A DNA stretch of 64,000 nt from Sophora flavescens (Eukaryota > Streptophyta > Magnoliopsida > Fabales > Fabaceae), in contig CM061064.1 in the NCBI GenBank assembly GCA_030762895.1, positions 238,419,086 through 238,483,085 on the forward strand. Direction: 5' to 3'. Both the position numbers and the translations under genes were made by a program. Shown in pieces: positions 45,170 to 57,044 of the stretch. The notes under the pieces were generated by a model. It saw nothing but the letters and a program-made list of their open reading frames with translations. It was not told the origin of the DNA and searched no databases. The first letter of the stretch is position 1; every line of letters starts with the position of its first letter.

Positions 45170-46700
45170 TATAAGAAATAAGGATAGAGCCAACTTGCAA
45201 AATAAAGCTTAAACCAGACATATACTACCTATCTATCAGCTCACTAAAGTACTATCTATCTTTCATCTATTCTTCAATCCATTAGTGGCACACATAGACA
45301 TAGGACATTCCTTCCAACATCCAAGGTAATAATGTGTGCACTAAATAACTGCAAACACCTAGACAAACGAATGAGTTTTTTCAATGAAAAGATTAGCTGC
45401 ATTCACCCAAATAATGTGGATGGTTCAGTCATTCGCTGAATGGGCTTTTTTCAGTCATTCACACTTCCCAAATTGAGAAGATCACCTACAAAATTTTGGT
45501 TCTGAAACAACTATCAATTGAAAAAACAAAAAGAGAAAAAAAAAATGGGTCACAACTCACAATGCCCATAAATCTCTAGCAGTGCTTGATTTTAAGGTGG
45601 AAATAGTTAAGAATTTCAATGAAAGAACAAGCTTAGACACAATCAAATACAGAAACACCCACTCTATGTTAATCTGCCTATGTCCATTACATTTCAGAAA
45701 CAGGCAAGTATTATTCTTGTTTCATCCCCCACTTTCTTCATACTACTGACAAAGGTTCCTAAAAAAGAGGATAAATATTTACTTAGTCTCTAAAAAAAAT
45801 GAATATGTTCATTAATCTGGTTCCCAAACAGAAATAGTATTGCAGTGTTTAGAAACCAAATACCAAAGTACTCACTCCAATGTGCACAAGCAGACAGGTT
45901 GAAGGTAAGGAAGATGAACCTGTCACTGATGGCTGTTGCAACTTTAATGATATTATTATCATGATTGTTTTCATTTTCAAGATCAGTTAATTTAATATCC
46001 TCTGGTGGAGGAACAGGTGGTGCTAAAATCTGCAACTTTTGCTTCCTAAACCAATCCCAGTCGGGGAGATGACGCCGGCGACGGTGATGGCGATGAAGGC
46101 AGAGTGCGGTGAAACACATTAAGCACCTGTACACACAGATCTAAACCCGTTTCTCACTCTTTAGGCTCCATTTTCTCTGCTCCAAATTTCTCATTCTTCG
46201 TGGTAACTAGAAACAGTAGCAGTAGCCAGTAGCAACAAATTTCTCAGATTTGGATGTGAACTAAAACCAAAAACTAAATTAAGATCCAAAAAGTTACCAG
46301 AAATCCAAGATGGAAGCAACACCTGTAGGGAATTTTGAGCAATAATCCTTATAAATCCATCAGTGCCAGGTTCATCTTCTTTACCTTCAACCTCGTCTCC
46401 TCCGTGAGTGCCGATTCCAATTAATACGATGAGAACGACCACGTCCAACACGACGACCTCGTCATCGGTGAGTCCGTTTGCATCGAAAAGATGAGCCGGC
46501 AAATTAAAACACGATTCAAAATGAAGTGACGAAAAGCCTCGATTCTTATTATTGCAATAAAAAAAGAAGAAAAATCTTGATTCTTATTACAGCAATCAAA
46601 AAAGAAGAAGAAAAAGTTCTTATACTTGCAGTGTTACTTATCATTTCTGTGAAGGAATGGAGCTCATACCTGAATGAGAAACAAAAGTAGCGGGTTCACT
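45170..46700 (-). other. CACTA interior, unidentified
   Basis: Two short open stretches on the minus strand lie here: 46134-45790 (with DWFRKQKLQILAPPVPPPED) and 46502-46191 (acidic, with DDEVVVLDVVVLIVLIGIG). They may be further captured exons, possibly from the same RabGAP gene as the piece at 45040-45160, but I cannot identify them. Confidence 0.3.
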
Positions 46701-47110
46701 TTGTTGCAGAGTTACGAGAGAGAGATTTGGAAACGATTGATAGGGTTAGGGATTTGGAAACGATGGAGAGTGGGTTTGGGAGTTGCGAGTTCAGTGCGCA
46801 AAGAATTTTTTTTTAAAAATGTTTATAAAACAAAATCCCGGCAAAACACATTTTAGTGGGAATGATCTAATTAGTGAAAGCATCCTCTAAAATCTTAACC
46901 CCGTAAAAACCGTTCCTAATAAAGCATCCACAATTTTAAAAGTGTTGGTAATATAAATTGACAACAATTTTATATTGTATTTTTAAAAGAGAGATAAAAT
47001 CTACATAATATTAGGTACAATTATAAAACTGTTGCTTATTGCATGTTTTAGGAACGGTTTTTCAATCGTTGGTATGATTAGTGTTGCCTAAAATGAAAAA
47101 TGTTGTAGTG

Positions 47111-47510
47111 TTTTGAGGTTATTTATCAGATTAGGATGACCGGTTAAGGCACTAGGGGGTGACCTGAAACATGGTCTGTGATATGAGGGACCTGAAACAT
47201 GGTCGAGTAGACCTGAAACATGGTCGAGTGGGGTCTATGACTCGGAGGGAAACTTCTCGGGGATAGGCTAACGACAGACCGTCCAGAGATGATTTCATTT
47301 TAGTCGCGGCTATAGTTCATGCGTTGCATGAGCATCCTAGATTGTGGTCCAGAGGTGTGCACCGGGTTGTGTAGCTATAGTGCTATTGCATTGCATGGGC
47401 ACCCTCCAGCCACGGACGAGGGTGTGCACTGGGGACTCTGGGACGTGTCGATTGTATTGTTGTGATATCCGGATATGGCCGATACCTGAGGAGATTATTC
47501 ATACAGCATT
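47111..47510 (+). mobile_element. Ty3/gypsy LTR copy A, right part
   Basis: Resumes TTTTGAGGTTAT after the CACTA element and follows copies B and C (GGTCTGTGATATGAGG, repeated GACCTGAAACATGGTC) until about 47505, where copy C continues but this copy switches to integrase sequence. A truncated LTR. Confidence 0.8.
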
Positions 47511-48217
47511 TCTGCTTATCATCCCAACTACCCACAGTTACACAATGCTTTGGGAATAAGGTTGAGGGTGAGTTCTGCTTATCATCCTCAGACGGATGGA
47601 CAGTCAGAGAGAACAATTCAGTCATTGGAGAATCTTTAAAGAGCTTGTGTGTTGGAACATGTGGGTAGTTGGGATGAGTTCCTACCATTGATTGAGTTCA
47701 CCTACAATAACAGTTTCCACAGTAGCATCGGGATGGCACCGTATGAGGCTTTGTATGGAAGACAGTGTAGGTCTACATTGTGTTGGTATGAGACGGGTGA
47801 GAGCCAAGTGTTGGGTCCTGATATAGTACAGCAAACAACGGAGCAAGTCAAGAAAATCAAAGAGAAAATGAAGGAAGTTCAAGATAGGCAGAGAAGATAC
47901 AGTAATAAGAGGAGGAGATCCTTAGAGTTCCAAGAAGGTGATCACGTATTTTTGATAGTCACTCCGAAGACCGAAATTGGCAGAGCTATAAAGTCTAGAA
48001 AGCTCACTCCCCGCTTCATTGGACCATTTTAGATTCTTCGTTGAATTGGTTCAGTAGCTTACCAGATAGCCTTACCCCCTTACCTTTCCAACCTCCATTA
48101 TGTCTTCTATGTATCCCAGTTGAGAAAATATTATCATGATCCTTCTCATGTCATTGAGCCCGAGTCCATACAACTCCGAGATAATCTAGAATATGATGCT
48201 TTACTAATTGGTCGCGC
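47511..48217 (+). pseudogene. pol: Ty3/gypsy chromovirus integrase C-terminal fragment
   Basis: In-frame pieces: SAYHPQTDGQSERTIQSLE (near 47575), a stop at 47638, then VGSWDEFLPLIEFTYNNSFH, YEALYGRQCRS, YETGESQVLGPDIV, LEFQEGDHVFLIVTP and LTPRFIGPF. A stop follows at 48030, then after shifts LSNLHYVFYVSQLRKYYHD and LRDNLEYDA. The wording is that of Tekay-type chromoviruses. It is joined directly to a truncated LTR. 47519-47536 is the inverted complement of 47662-47679, a sign of template switching. Ends at the E3 LTR. Confidence 0.8.
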
Positions 48218-49496
48218 TGTCGCGCACACGCCAAAAAGAACGAGCGGTTTATAAAACTGTAGTTTAGGGCGACAACTCGGATGTCGTCTCACAAGGACTC
48301 TCGAAGTGTTATTTATCACAAAAATCATTTTTTTGGGGGGGGGGGGGGGCCTTGTTTGGATGCAATCAAAGAAAATAAAGCAATGAAAACAAAGCAATTC
48401 AAAGAGATTATCAAGTAGCAAAATACGATTAATCTACTGTTCTCGAATTTCCAACTATCATCGGTTCATGTAATTCCAAGCCCTAAGCAGATTCTAATCC
48501 CCTTTCAGTTGTAGCAACAATTAACAACGAAATCGCTACTACGGATATATGTTCATATTCCCGAAATAACAAACCGGGTTAAGCCCTCATGAACTAACGA
48601 ACATGAATGAACACACGCGAAATAACAAACGCGATTAAGTATAGGAACATAACATCACCTAAACGAATCAATACAACACTATACACTCCTGAAATAACAA
48701 ACAGAAATGTATAATATGGTATTGAAAAGGGAAAAGCAAGTAAAGTAGGAATTACAAAACCTCAAGTATATGGAATTCTCATACAGTAGACTAATCTAAG
48801 AAATTAGTTCTCCATGATAATAACGAAACACACCGAAAATATGTAAAACTATGGAGAAGCAAAAGTTCTTCCAAGCTGTTTAGAACAACAATTTATACTA
48901 TTCAGAAATTAAGTCCACTCGCGAGGCGAGCATACCTTCACGAGGTGAATATTGTGAAAAGTCAGTAACGTTTGGTCTTCTCGCGGGGCGAAGGACTACT
49001 TGCGAGGCGAGACTCTTCAAATTCCAAACTATCACAGCCGTGACCTTCAGCATGGTTAAACCGTGATAACTTCTGGTCTTCCGGGGTTGGATTACTCGCG
49101 AGGCGAGTCAATTGTTCGCGAGGCGACACAGAAACCTTGCATTTTCCTGGAACAGTCAGCCTTCAGGGTTGCGGGGCCAGGTGTTGCTCGCGGGGCGAAC
49201 CAGAGAGGATGACATTTTCACTGTTCTGCTGGCTTTCAGGTTCGCAAGGCGAGAAAACTCTCGCGAGGCGAATCCCCTGTTTCTTTATTCCCTCAACTTC
49301 TACTTAACCTGAAAACAAATAAACAACTATAAGTGCATTATTTGACTCAAAACTGGCTAAATTATCCTAAAACTACTTTAGAGACTCAAAACCTTGCTTG
49401 AGGACAATCTAATCTAATTTGGGTGAAAATAGGATATAATTTTCACAAAACCCTGGTCATACTAGCCATAAAACTAGATGAGCCAGAGGCTGATCA
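48218..49496 (-). mobile_element. E3 3' LTR
   Basis: On the minus strand it starts TGATCAGCCTCTGGCTCATC (49496) and ends GCGTGTGCGCGACA (48218). It carries CTCGCGAGGCGAG-type repeats (48910-49275), one TCACAGCCGTGA/CCGTGATAA pair (49030-49070) and a T8G15 run (48327-48350). The start resembles E4 and E5 LTRs (TGATAAGCC), so they are related subfamilies. The E3 5' LTR is outside the window. Confidence 0.75.
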
Positions 49497-50942
49497 AAAT
49501 ACCCCAAACTTAAACTTTGCTTGTCCCCAAGCAAACTACAACTCAAAAATCAAAAAGACTCAAGACCTGGCAAGCTTTAAAAGATTCAATCAACCTTGCA
49601 CAAATTCAAGCAGTTTCATCAAAACAGTTTTCTTCAATGTCCCCCCCTTTCAAGCAAAGCAATCCCACAATCATTCATTCTAAACAATTGAGAATTTCAT
49701 CATTCAAACAATCATTAATCTAAGCAGGGGATCCAAGTCACACACAAGAGGGAGATCACCAAATTCAAACAACTGCCTTCCTCACAAGGGCATTTAGTGT
49801 TCACTCAATCGCTCAGTTTGTGTCAGGATATCAACATTGCACTCAATTTCACTTTTCAAGAACACTTCCCATAAATTTGATTTTCATCTCCAAATGATTC
49901 CCACAGAAAACATGCATGCAACATCAAAAGGTCTTTTATGGGTTGTAATGGGGCTTGGCTAAGGGTAGGATATACAAAGGTACTAGGCTGAAGACCCTAG
50001 GAACTAAGAGAGCATGAAACACTTCAAAACATTGAAATTCCACTCAAGTTCCTTTTCTCATTCATCTTTTCAATTGCCTTGGGTGACTACAGCCTCTTTT
50101 ATTTCTAATATCCTTTTTGAAATTTTTGTACTTTTTATTTTTATTTTTTTTTTCATTTTCTTAAATTTTTTTTTTCTCAATCCCAAACAACATATTACAC
50201 CTTGTAGCCACCCCAAACTTAGTTTCTTGCACCCTCTCTCTTTCTAAGATTCCATGCTCTCCTAATCCTAAGATCGGGTTGACATGGTTTTCCAGATTTT
50301 TTTGGGCTTATAACATTAGGTTATCAAGAATTAACAGGCTAATCAGGCTCAATGGGGCTAACTAGGGAACATGCATTAGGGATGGTTATTTTAGGCTAAG
50401 TAGCTATTTACAAAGAAAATGCCTAAATCATCTGATGCAAACACATAAACATGCAAACCATAAAGAGATTCAAGCAAATTCAGGAAAGTGCAACTTAAAA
50501 GTGATTTCACACAGTTTAAAACATGTTGGAGGCTCAAAACCTCACCTGGACATTCATGCAAATTGTTTGACAGAGATTCTATCCCTAGTGTGTGTTTCCT
50601 ATCACCCCAAACTTATCATAAATCATGCCATCACAACAAAATCTCAAAGTTCAGTTTTCAATCACATGGGGATCACTTTTCAAAAACAACAAAAAAAAAT
50701 TTCAGCCTAGGGGGAATCATCACATCAATCATGCAATTAATCTGTGCAAAATCAATCAAAATCCATCAAACTTGCCAACATAAGACTCAACACAATTTAT
50801 TCAAGAGCTAAAAGAAAAAAACAAGACAAAACAAAAACAAAACTACAACTAGTTCCCTCCCCCACACTTAAAACATGCATTGTCCCCAATGAACAACATG
50901 ACTATAAAATCAGAGTGAGGGAAAGGAAAGGATACTCCCTGA
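49497..50942 (-). mobile_element. E3 3' non-coding tail
   Basis: Between pol and the 3' LTR: tract GCTTGGGGACAAGCAAAG next to the LTR (minus strand), a CT/T-rich tract at 50100-50180, and a CATTG/CAATG hairpin near 50879. No envelope-like frame is visible although some Athila elements carry one. Confidence 0.6.
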
Positions 50943-53900
50943 TCAGGTGGCAGTGTAGGTGGGAGATTCCAAGGAGAGCTCCTCAACATTAACATCCGCA
51001 GGAACAACAGCATCCACACCATGGAATGGCTTCAGCCTCTGCCCGTTAACCTTGAAGGACTTGTGGGTACCTGCACGTTTAATCTCTACTGCACCATAAG
51101 AAAAAACATTAGTAACAACAAAGGGGCCATCCCATTTTGACCTAAGTTTCCCAGCCATCAATTTCAGGCGGGAGTTAAACAGTAAGACTTGCTGGCCCAC
51201 AGAAAATTCTTTTCTAGCAATCATCCTATCATGAAAATGTTTTGCTTTTTCTTTATAAATCCTGGAGCTTTCATAGGCTTCTAGCCTAAGCTCCTCAAGT
51301 TGCTGCAACTGCAGTTTTCTTTCAACACCAGCTTTCTTCATGTCCAAGTTACAGCACTTGACTGCCCAATATGCACGGTGCTCAACTTCCAGTGGGAGGT
51401 GACATGCCTTACCAAATACAAGCTGAAAGGGGGACATTCCTATTGGCATCTTGAAAGCAGTCCTCTGAGCCCACAGTGCGTCTTCCAGACGGCGGCTCCA
51501 TTCCTTTCTGGTCGTATGCACCATCTTCTCTAGAATCTGCTTGATCTCCCTGTTTGATATCTCAGCCTGGCCATTGGTCTGGGGATGGTAAGCAGTGGAA
51601 ACTCTATGCACAACTCCATTTTTTCTGAGTAAGGCTTCCATGGTTCGGTTGCAGAAGTGAGTGCCCTGGTCACTGATGATAGCCTTAGGTATGCCAAACC
51701 TGCAAAAAATGTTGGACCTAACAAATTTGGAAACAACTTTAGCATCGTTAGTCCTAGTGGGGATTGCTTCCACCCACTTTGAAACATAGTCAACAGCCAA
51801 AAGAATATATACAAAACCAAAAGAAGCAGGGAAAGGACCCATAAAATCAATCCCCCACACATCCAAAACCTCACAAAAAAGCATGGGCTCCTGAGGCATC
51901 TCACTCCTACGAGTGATGGCAGGGCCTGCTGTTTGACATTCCTTGCAATTCCTGTAGACCTCACAGGCATCTCTAAAAATCGTGGGCCAGTAGAACCCAG
52001 AATCCAGGACTTTTCTTGCTGTCCTCTGTGGTCCAAAATGTCCTCCAACTTGAGAGGCATATGAAAAGTGCAAGATGGACTCTGTCTCATGATCGGGGAC
52101 ACACCTCCGAATAACCTGATCACTGCAAAACTTCCAAAGGTACGGATCATCCCACACATAGTACTTTGCATCGCTCTTGAGCTTGTGGAACTTGGATCTA
52201 CTTGTACCTGCAGGAATAACACCAGCAACAATAAAGTTAACTATGTCAGCAAACCAGGGTGTTACCCCATACAGATGTAGAAGTCTCTCATCAGGGAAAT
52301 CATCTTGGATGGGAGAAGGATCCTCATCCCTTGCTATTCGGCTCAAGTGATCGGCTACCAAATTTTCAGCTCCACTCTTGTCTTTTATCTCCACATTGAA
52401 TTCTTGGAGCAAAAGCATCCACCGGATCAGTCTTGGCTTAGCCGGTTTCTTTAACAGGTACTTCAGAGCTGCATGGTCAGTGAAAACAATAACTTTTGAA
52501 CCTAGCAAATAAGACCTAAATTTATCAAGTGCAAACACAACAGCTAGCAGTTCTTTCTCAGTGGTGGTGTAATTGGATTGTGCAGCATCTAATGTCCTAG
52601 AAGCATAATGAATTACATGGGCAGCCTTGCCCACCCTTTGTGCCAGAACCGCTCCCACAGCAAAATTGGAAGCATCACACATGAGTTCAAAAGGGAGTGT
52701 CCAGTCTGGGGGCTGGATGACGGGGGTAGAGGTCAATGCTCTTTTCAGGTAGTCAAATGCCTTCTTGCAATTTTCATCAAAATGGAACATGGCATCATTC
52801 TTCAGCAGGTTTGACAATGGCAGAGCTATCTTGCTGAAGTCCTTAATAAAGCACCTGTAGAAACCTGCATGGCCAAGAAAAGAACGGATCTCGCGTATAC
52901 AAGATGGGTAAGGCAATGAAGAAATCACATCAATTTTTGCAGGATCTACTGAAATACCCTCTTTAGAAATAACATGACCCAAAACTATCCCCTGTTCTAC
53001 CATAAAGTGACATTTCTCATAGTTCAAAATCAAATCAGTCTCAATGCATCTTTGTAGAACTAAACTCAGACTATGCAGACATGCATCAAATGAGGAGCCA
53101 TATACAGTGAAGTCATCCATGAACACCTCCATGCAATTTTCAATGAATTCAGTAAAAATGCTAAGCATGCATCTTTGGAAGGTGCCAGGAGCATTACAAA
53201 GGCCAAATGGCATCCTCCTATAGGCAAACGTACCGAAGGGGTACGTGAAAGTGGTATTTTCCTGATCCTTAGGGGCAATATGGATCTGGAAATACCCGGA
53301 AAAGCCATCAAGAAAGCAGTAATGAGATTTACCAGCCAGCCGTTCCAGCATCTGATCTATGAACGGCAAAGGAAAGTCATCCTTTCTGGTGGCCTGGTTC
53401 AACTTCCTATAATCTATACAGACTCGCCAGCTATTCTGGACTCTAGTGGGTACAAGCTCATTATTATCATTTCTAATTACTGTGAGACCGGACTTTTTGG
53501 GTACAACTTGCACCGGACTTACCCAAGTACTATCAGAGATGGGGTATATAATACCTACCTGCAGAAGTTTAGTCACCTCTTTCTTCACCACATCCAGAAT
53601 CAGTGGATTAAGTCGCCTTTGGGCCTGCCTAACTGGTTTAGCCCCATCCTCCAATAGAATTATGTGCATACATCTGGAGGGGCTGATTCCGGTAATGTCA
53701 GCTAAGGTCCACCCAATTGCCTTCTTGTGCTTCTTCAGAACCTCCAATAGTTTTGCTTCCTGGTCAGAGTCAAGGCTGGAGGAGATGATGACTGGAAGTT
53801 TTTCATTCGTCTCCAGGTAGGCATACTTCAGGTTCCCAGGAAGTGGCTTGAGCTCTAGGGAGGGTGGCTGCTCAATGGATGGTACATTAGGAGTAGCCAT

Positions 53901-54131
53901 GATGTCAAGGACTCCTGCTGAACAGACAGCTTCACTCTCACTCTCACTATCACCCTGCAAAGTTGAATCAAGAAACTCAGCACAAACAGCACACGGGTTA
54001 GTGTCAGTACAGTTAGTACATGAATATAAATCATCAAACCCATAAATAAAAGGAAAATCAAAAACTAGGTCCTCATGGGTATCATCAATGATCTCAGAAA
54101 GCAACTCTAATTGGAAAACCGAGTGCTCCTC
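50943..54131 (-). CDS. pol: E3 pol: reverse transcriptase, RNase H, integrase (open, 5' truncated)
   Basis: An uninterrupted frame of over 1060 codons read leftwards. Order: linker (SLELKPLPGNLKYAYL), reverse transcriptase (CIDYRKLNQATRKDDFPLPF, MPFGLCNAPGTFQRCM, catalytic FMDDF), RNase H (FELMCDASNFAVGAVLAQ, TTEKELLAVVFALDKF, FTDHAALKYLL). Then integrase: zinc finger with CKECQTAG, core WGIDFMGPFPASFG, ISDQGTHFCN, QTNGQAEISNREIKQILEK, and C-terminal GKLRSKWDGPFVV, VNGQRLKPF. All catalytic residues I can check are present. Gag and protease lie beyond the E4 insertion: at 54132 the frame runs into the E4 LTR, which adds about 12 foreign residues (to 54167). This is the only intact pol in the window and a possible helper, in sequence terms, for E2, E4 and E5. 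Confidence 0.9.
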   Translation of the reverse strand, partial: EEHSVFQLELLSEIIDDTHEDLVFDFPFIYGFDDLYSCTNCTDTNPCAVCAEFLDSTLQGDSESESEAVCSAGVLDIMATPNVPSIEQPPSLELKPLPGNLKYAYLETNEKLPVIISSSLDSDQEAKLLEVLKKHKKAIGWTLADITGISPSRCMHIILLEDGAKPVRQAQRRLNPLILDVVKKEVTKLLQVGIIYPISDSTWVSPVQVVPKKSGLTVIRNDNNELVPTRVQNSWRVCIDYRKLNQATRKDDFPLPFIDQMLERLAGKSHYCFLDGFSGYFQIHIAPKDQENTTFTYPFGTFAYRRMPFGLCNAPGTFQRCMLSIFTEFIENCMEVFMDDFTVYGSSFDACLHSLSLVLQRCIETDLILNYEKCHFMVEQGIVLGHVISKEGISVDPAKIDVISSLPYPSCIREIRSFLGHAGFYRCFIKDFSKIALPLSNLLKNDAMFHFDENCKKAFDYLKRALTSTPVIQPPDWTLPFELMCDASNFAVGAVLAQRVGKAAHVIHYASRTLDAAQSNYTTTEKELLAVVFALDKFRSYLLGSKVIVFTDHAALKYLLKKPAKPRLIRWMLLLQEFNVEIKDKSGAENLVADHLSRIARDEDPSPIQDDFPDERLLHLYGVTPWFADIVNFIVAGVIPAGTSRSKFHKLKSDAKYYVWDDPYLWKFCSDQVIRRCVPDHETESILHFSYASQVGGHFGPQRTARKVLDSGFYWPTIFRDACEVYRNCKECQTAGPAITRRSEMPQEPMLFCEVLDVWGIDFMGPFPASFGFVYILLAVDYVSKWVEAIPTRTNDAKVVSKFVRSNIFCRFGIPKAIISDQGTHFCNRTMEALLRKNGVVHRVSTAYHPQTNGQAEISNREIKQILEKMVHTTRKEWSRRLEDALWAQRTAFKMPIGMSPFQLVFGKACHLPLEVEHRAYWAVKCCNLDMKKAGVERKLQLQQLEELRLEAYESSRIYKEKAKHFHDRMIARKEFSVGQQVLLFNSRLKLMAGKLRSKWDGPFVVTNVFSYGAVEIKRAGTHKSFKVNGQRLKPFHGVDAVVPADVNVEELSLESPTYTAT

Positions 54132-55656
54132 TGTTGTGACACCGGCAAGTGTACCGGGTCGTCGCAAGTAATAAAAGAAACACGGTAAGTAATTACCGAG
54201 GTCGAACTCAGGGATTGGGCTACCAATTCAACTAATCCACGGGAAATCCGATACGTTTGGTCAAGCGAGAGAAGGTGGTGGAGAGAGAGAGATTAAGATC
54301 GCAATTCAAATAAGAAATCGATTAAAGCTAAGGTGATTAAATTCAGAAATTAAAATATCCAAGGTCTCAAATCCACCTACCCAATCATGTATAGTACCCA
54401 AGTGATGACGAATTCCTCCCTAAGTTCAATTATAATGTCAACCGGGACCCCCAAATTCTCCTATATCCACTGTCGTGCTCAATAGGACGTATTCGACGAT
54501 TGGATTAATTACTTACTAGGTCTCATAATCCTAATCTCGAATTCTATTAAACCTTGTTCCCTATATGGTTGCACTAATCAAATAAATCCACTGTCGTTCT
54601 CATTATTCAATTAATGATTCCAATTCAAGTTCTAAAATGCGACTCGCCGTTCGGCCTCAAACACGTTAACTAGTTAATCACGCAACACATATGATCAACG
54701 CAATCAAAACAGAATTGGAAAACATTCATAAGAGAAGGGGAGAAAAACATACACCACAAGAACACTACACCGCCATGGGTGGCTTCATTGATCCCTCGGA
54801 CGAGGGGATTAGTTCCTCATGCCCATGACGACGCACAAACAATCGGCAATAATCTCCATAATAATAAACTAAAAGAAGAAAAGAAAAGAGAAGGGAGACG
54901 CAGCTTCAGAAACAAGGATTCGCACTACAGTTCTAAACAGTGGCTAACAACTTGATACCCAATTCTGATTTGAGACAGCCTTTAAATAAGGATTCCGTTT
55001 CTCGCCCGCTCGGGGGCGAGCTTACTCTCGCGACGCGAATTTTAGTTTTGGCGCAATCAAGTTTGGATTTTCGCGAGGCGAGGGTGTGTTCGCGGGGCGA
55101 GTCTTCCAACTTCAATCTGTCACAGCCGTGACGTTCATCACGGCTAGGCCGTGATGGCCTCTGTCTTCCAGGGTCTTCAGGCTCTCGCGAGGCGAGCTGT
55201 CTTTCGTGGGGCGAGACTTCAAACCTAAATTTGTCACAGCCGTGACCTTAATCACGGCTATGCCGTGATAGTCTCTATCTTGCAGGTCTTTAGACTCTCG
55301 CGGGGCGAGAAGAGTTTCGCGTGGCGATCCAGAAATGATGACTTTTGCTGCTTTGTTGACCTTCAGTCTTGCGAGGCGAGCATACACTCGCGGGGCGAAT
55401 GTCTCCAGACTTGCAATTTCCACTGCTTTTTGACTTTCCTTGACTCCCGGAGCTTCACCTATTGCCCTGAAAGCAACCAAAAGCATAATTCTATCCAAAA
55501 TAAGCTAAAAACTACACAAAAGATGCAAAACGAGTCAAAGTCCAACTTAGGAACAAAACAAGGCAAATTTGGGCGAAAACGAGAGTGAACTCGAATAATT
55601 TGCACAAAAACCACGGTCCATCTAGTTATAAAACTAGATAAGCCGAAGGCTTATCA
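54132..55656 (-). repeat. E4 3' LTR
   Basis: Minus strand: TGATAAGCCTTCGGCTTATC (55656) to GTGTCACAACA (54132), 1525 bp. Holds CTCGCGAGGCGAG/TCGCGGGGCGAG repeats (55000-55400) and two TCACAGCCGTGA..GGCCGTGA pairs (55118-55270). Confidence 0.9.
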
Positions 55657-57044
55657 AAACACCCCAAACTTAACCCTTGCTTGTCCCCAAGCAAGCTTAA
55701 AACTCAAAAACGACTCAAGACTTGGCAAGCCTAAAGGAATCAATCGATTTCGCACAAATTTCATGCAATCAAAACAGTTTTTTTCTCCAATGATCTCCCC
55801 CCTACATTAATGTAATCCCCACATTCATTTACTTTAAACAATTGAGAACTTATCATTCATGCAATCATTAGTCTAAGTTGAGGATCAGGGTCACACACAA
55901 AAGGAAGATCACCAATTTCAAACAATTGCCTTCCTCACAAGGGTATGTAAAATTTCACTCATTCGCTCAAATTCGTCTAGGCTTTCAACTTTTTCACTCA
56001 ATTTCACTTATCAAGAGCACTTCCCAGGAATTTGATTTTCATCTCAAACATAGTTCCCACGAAACATGCATGCAACATCAATAGGTCTTTCAAAGGTTGT
56101 AATGGGGCCTGTCTAAGGTAAGATATTCAAAGGATAGAGGCTAAGTCCCTAGGATCAATGAGAGCATGAAACTAATATCACAACAATTGAATTCACTCTC
56201 ATATTATTCTCTTCCTTGCATTTGGTGGCTACACACCTCTTCCTTTTTATATTTATTTTTCTTTGCCCTTTTTGGCACATATTCAATGCTTTTTATCACC
56301 CATTTTTTTCTTTTTCTTTTTTTCTTTTTTTTTCTCTAGCCTTCGGCCCTTACTTCCGTTTTCTTTTTCTCAACTATGATTCATGAACTTGTAGCCACCC
56401 CAAACTTAGTTCCACAACAACACTCACAAAGCTAAAATTCCATACTCTCCTAAATCCTAGGATAAGGGAAAATCATGGTTTTTCTGAGTTAATGGCTTGT
56501 AATGTAAGGTCATCAAGAACAATAGGCTTCAAGGCTCAATGTGGCTAACTAGGGATCATTCATCAAGGTTGGTTCAATTTATGGCCAAGTAGTTAATTCA
56601 AAGAAAATTGCCTAAATCATTTGATGCAACACATAAACATGCAAACCATGAAGAGATTCAAGCAAATTCGGGAAAGTGCAACTTAACAGTGATTCACACA
56701 TTCAAAAACAGAGTTGGAGGCTCAAAATCCTCACCTGGACATTTTGCAAATTGTTTGACCGAGATACGATTCCTAGTGTGTGCACCCCCTCACCCCAAAC
56801 TTATCATAAATCAAGTAATCGCAACAAAATTCTCAAAGTTCAGTTTTAAATTTTTAAGTGGGGATAAATTTTTCTAAATTCAGAACCTAGGGGGAAATCA
56901 TCGATGGTCAATATAATTCATGCAATCAATCTATGCTAAATTCAATTGAAATCCAACAAGCTTGCCGACACGACATTCATACAACAACTCTTGATCTTCT
57001 CAAATTATTCAAGAGTGACAAACAAAAACAAAACAAAACAAAAG
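55657..57044 (-). mobile_element. E4 3' non-coding tail
   Basis: Collinear with the E5 tail (62026-63410) in the opposite direction: GCTTGCTTGGGGACAAGCAAGG tract beside the LTR, T/C-rich block (56220-56360), CACCCCAAACTTATCATAAATCA block. No coding signal. Confidence 0.75.

Larger units (their letters stand above)
42440..47110. mobile_element. Non-autonomous CACTA transposon with captured gene fragments
   Basis: Ends are CACTACAACGTTTTCTAG (42440) and the inverted ..CATTTTTCATGTTGTAGTG-type end (47110, last bases TGTTGTAGTG). A 3-bp duplication TTT flanks it (42437-42439 and 47111-47113). Subterminal motifs TTAGGCAACGGTT and AACCGTTGCCTAA are repeated in both directions near the left end and more weakly near the right end. 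Copy B of the LTR shows the empty site as ..ATTATTTTGAGG.., four Ts, exactly as expected before duplication. No transposase domain is visible; the inside carries host-gene fragments on the minus strand. Confidence 0.9.

Noticed and set aside
52068..53820. Open frames on the + strand across E3 pol
   Set aside because: They are antisense shadows of the intact pol frame.
50943..54167. Start of E3 pol at the first Met (54167)
   Set aside because: The first dozen residues come from the E4 LTR; the real upstream part was displaced by the E4 insertion.
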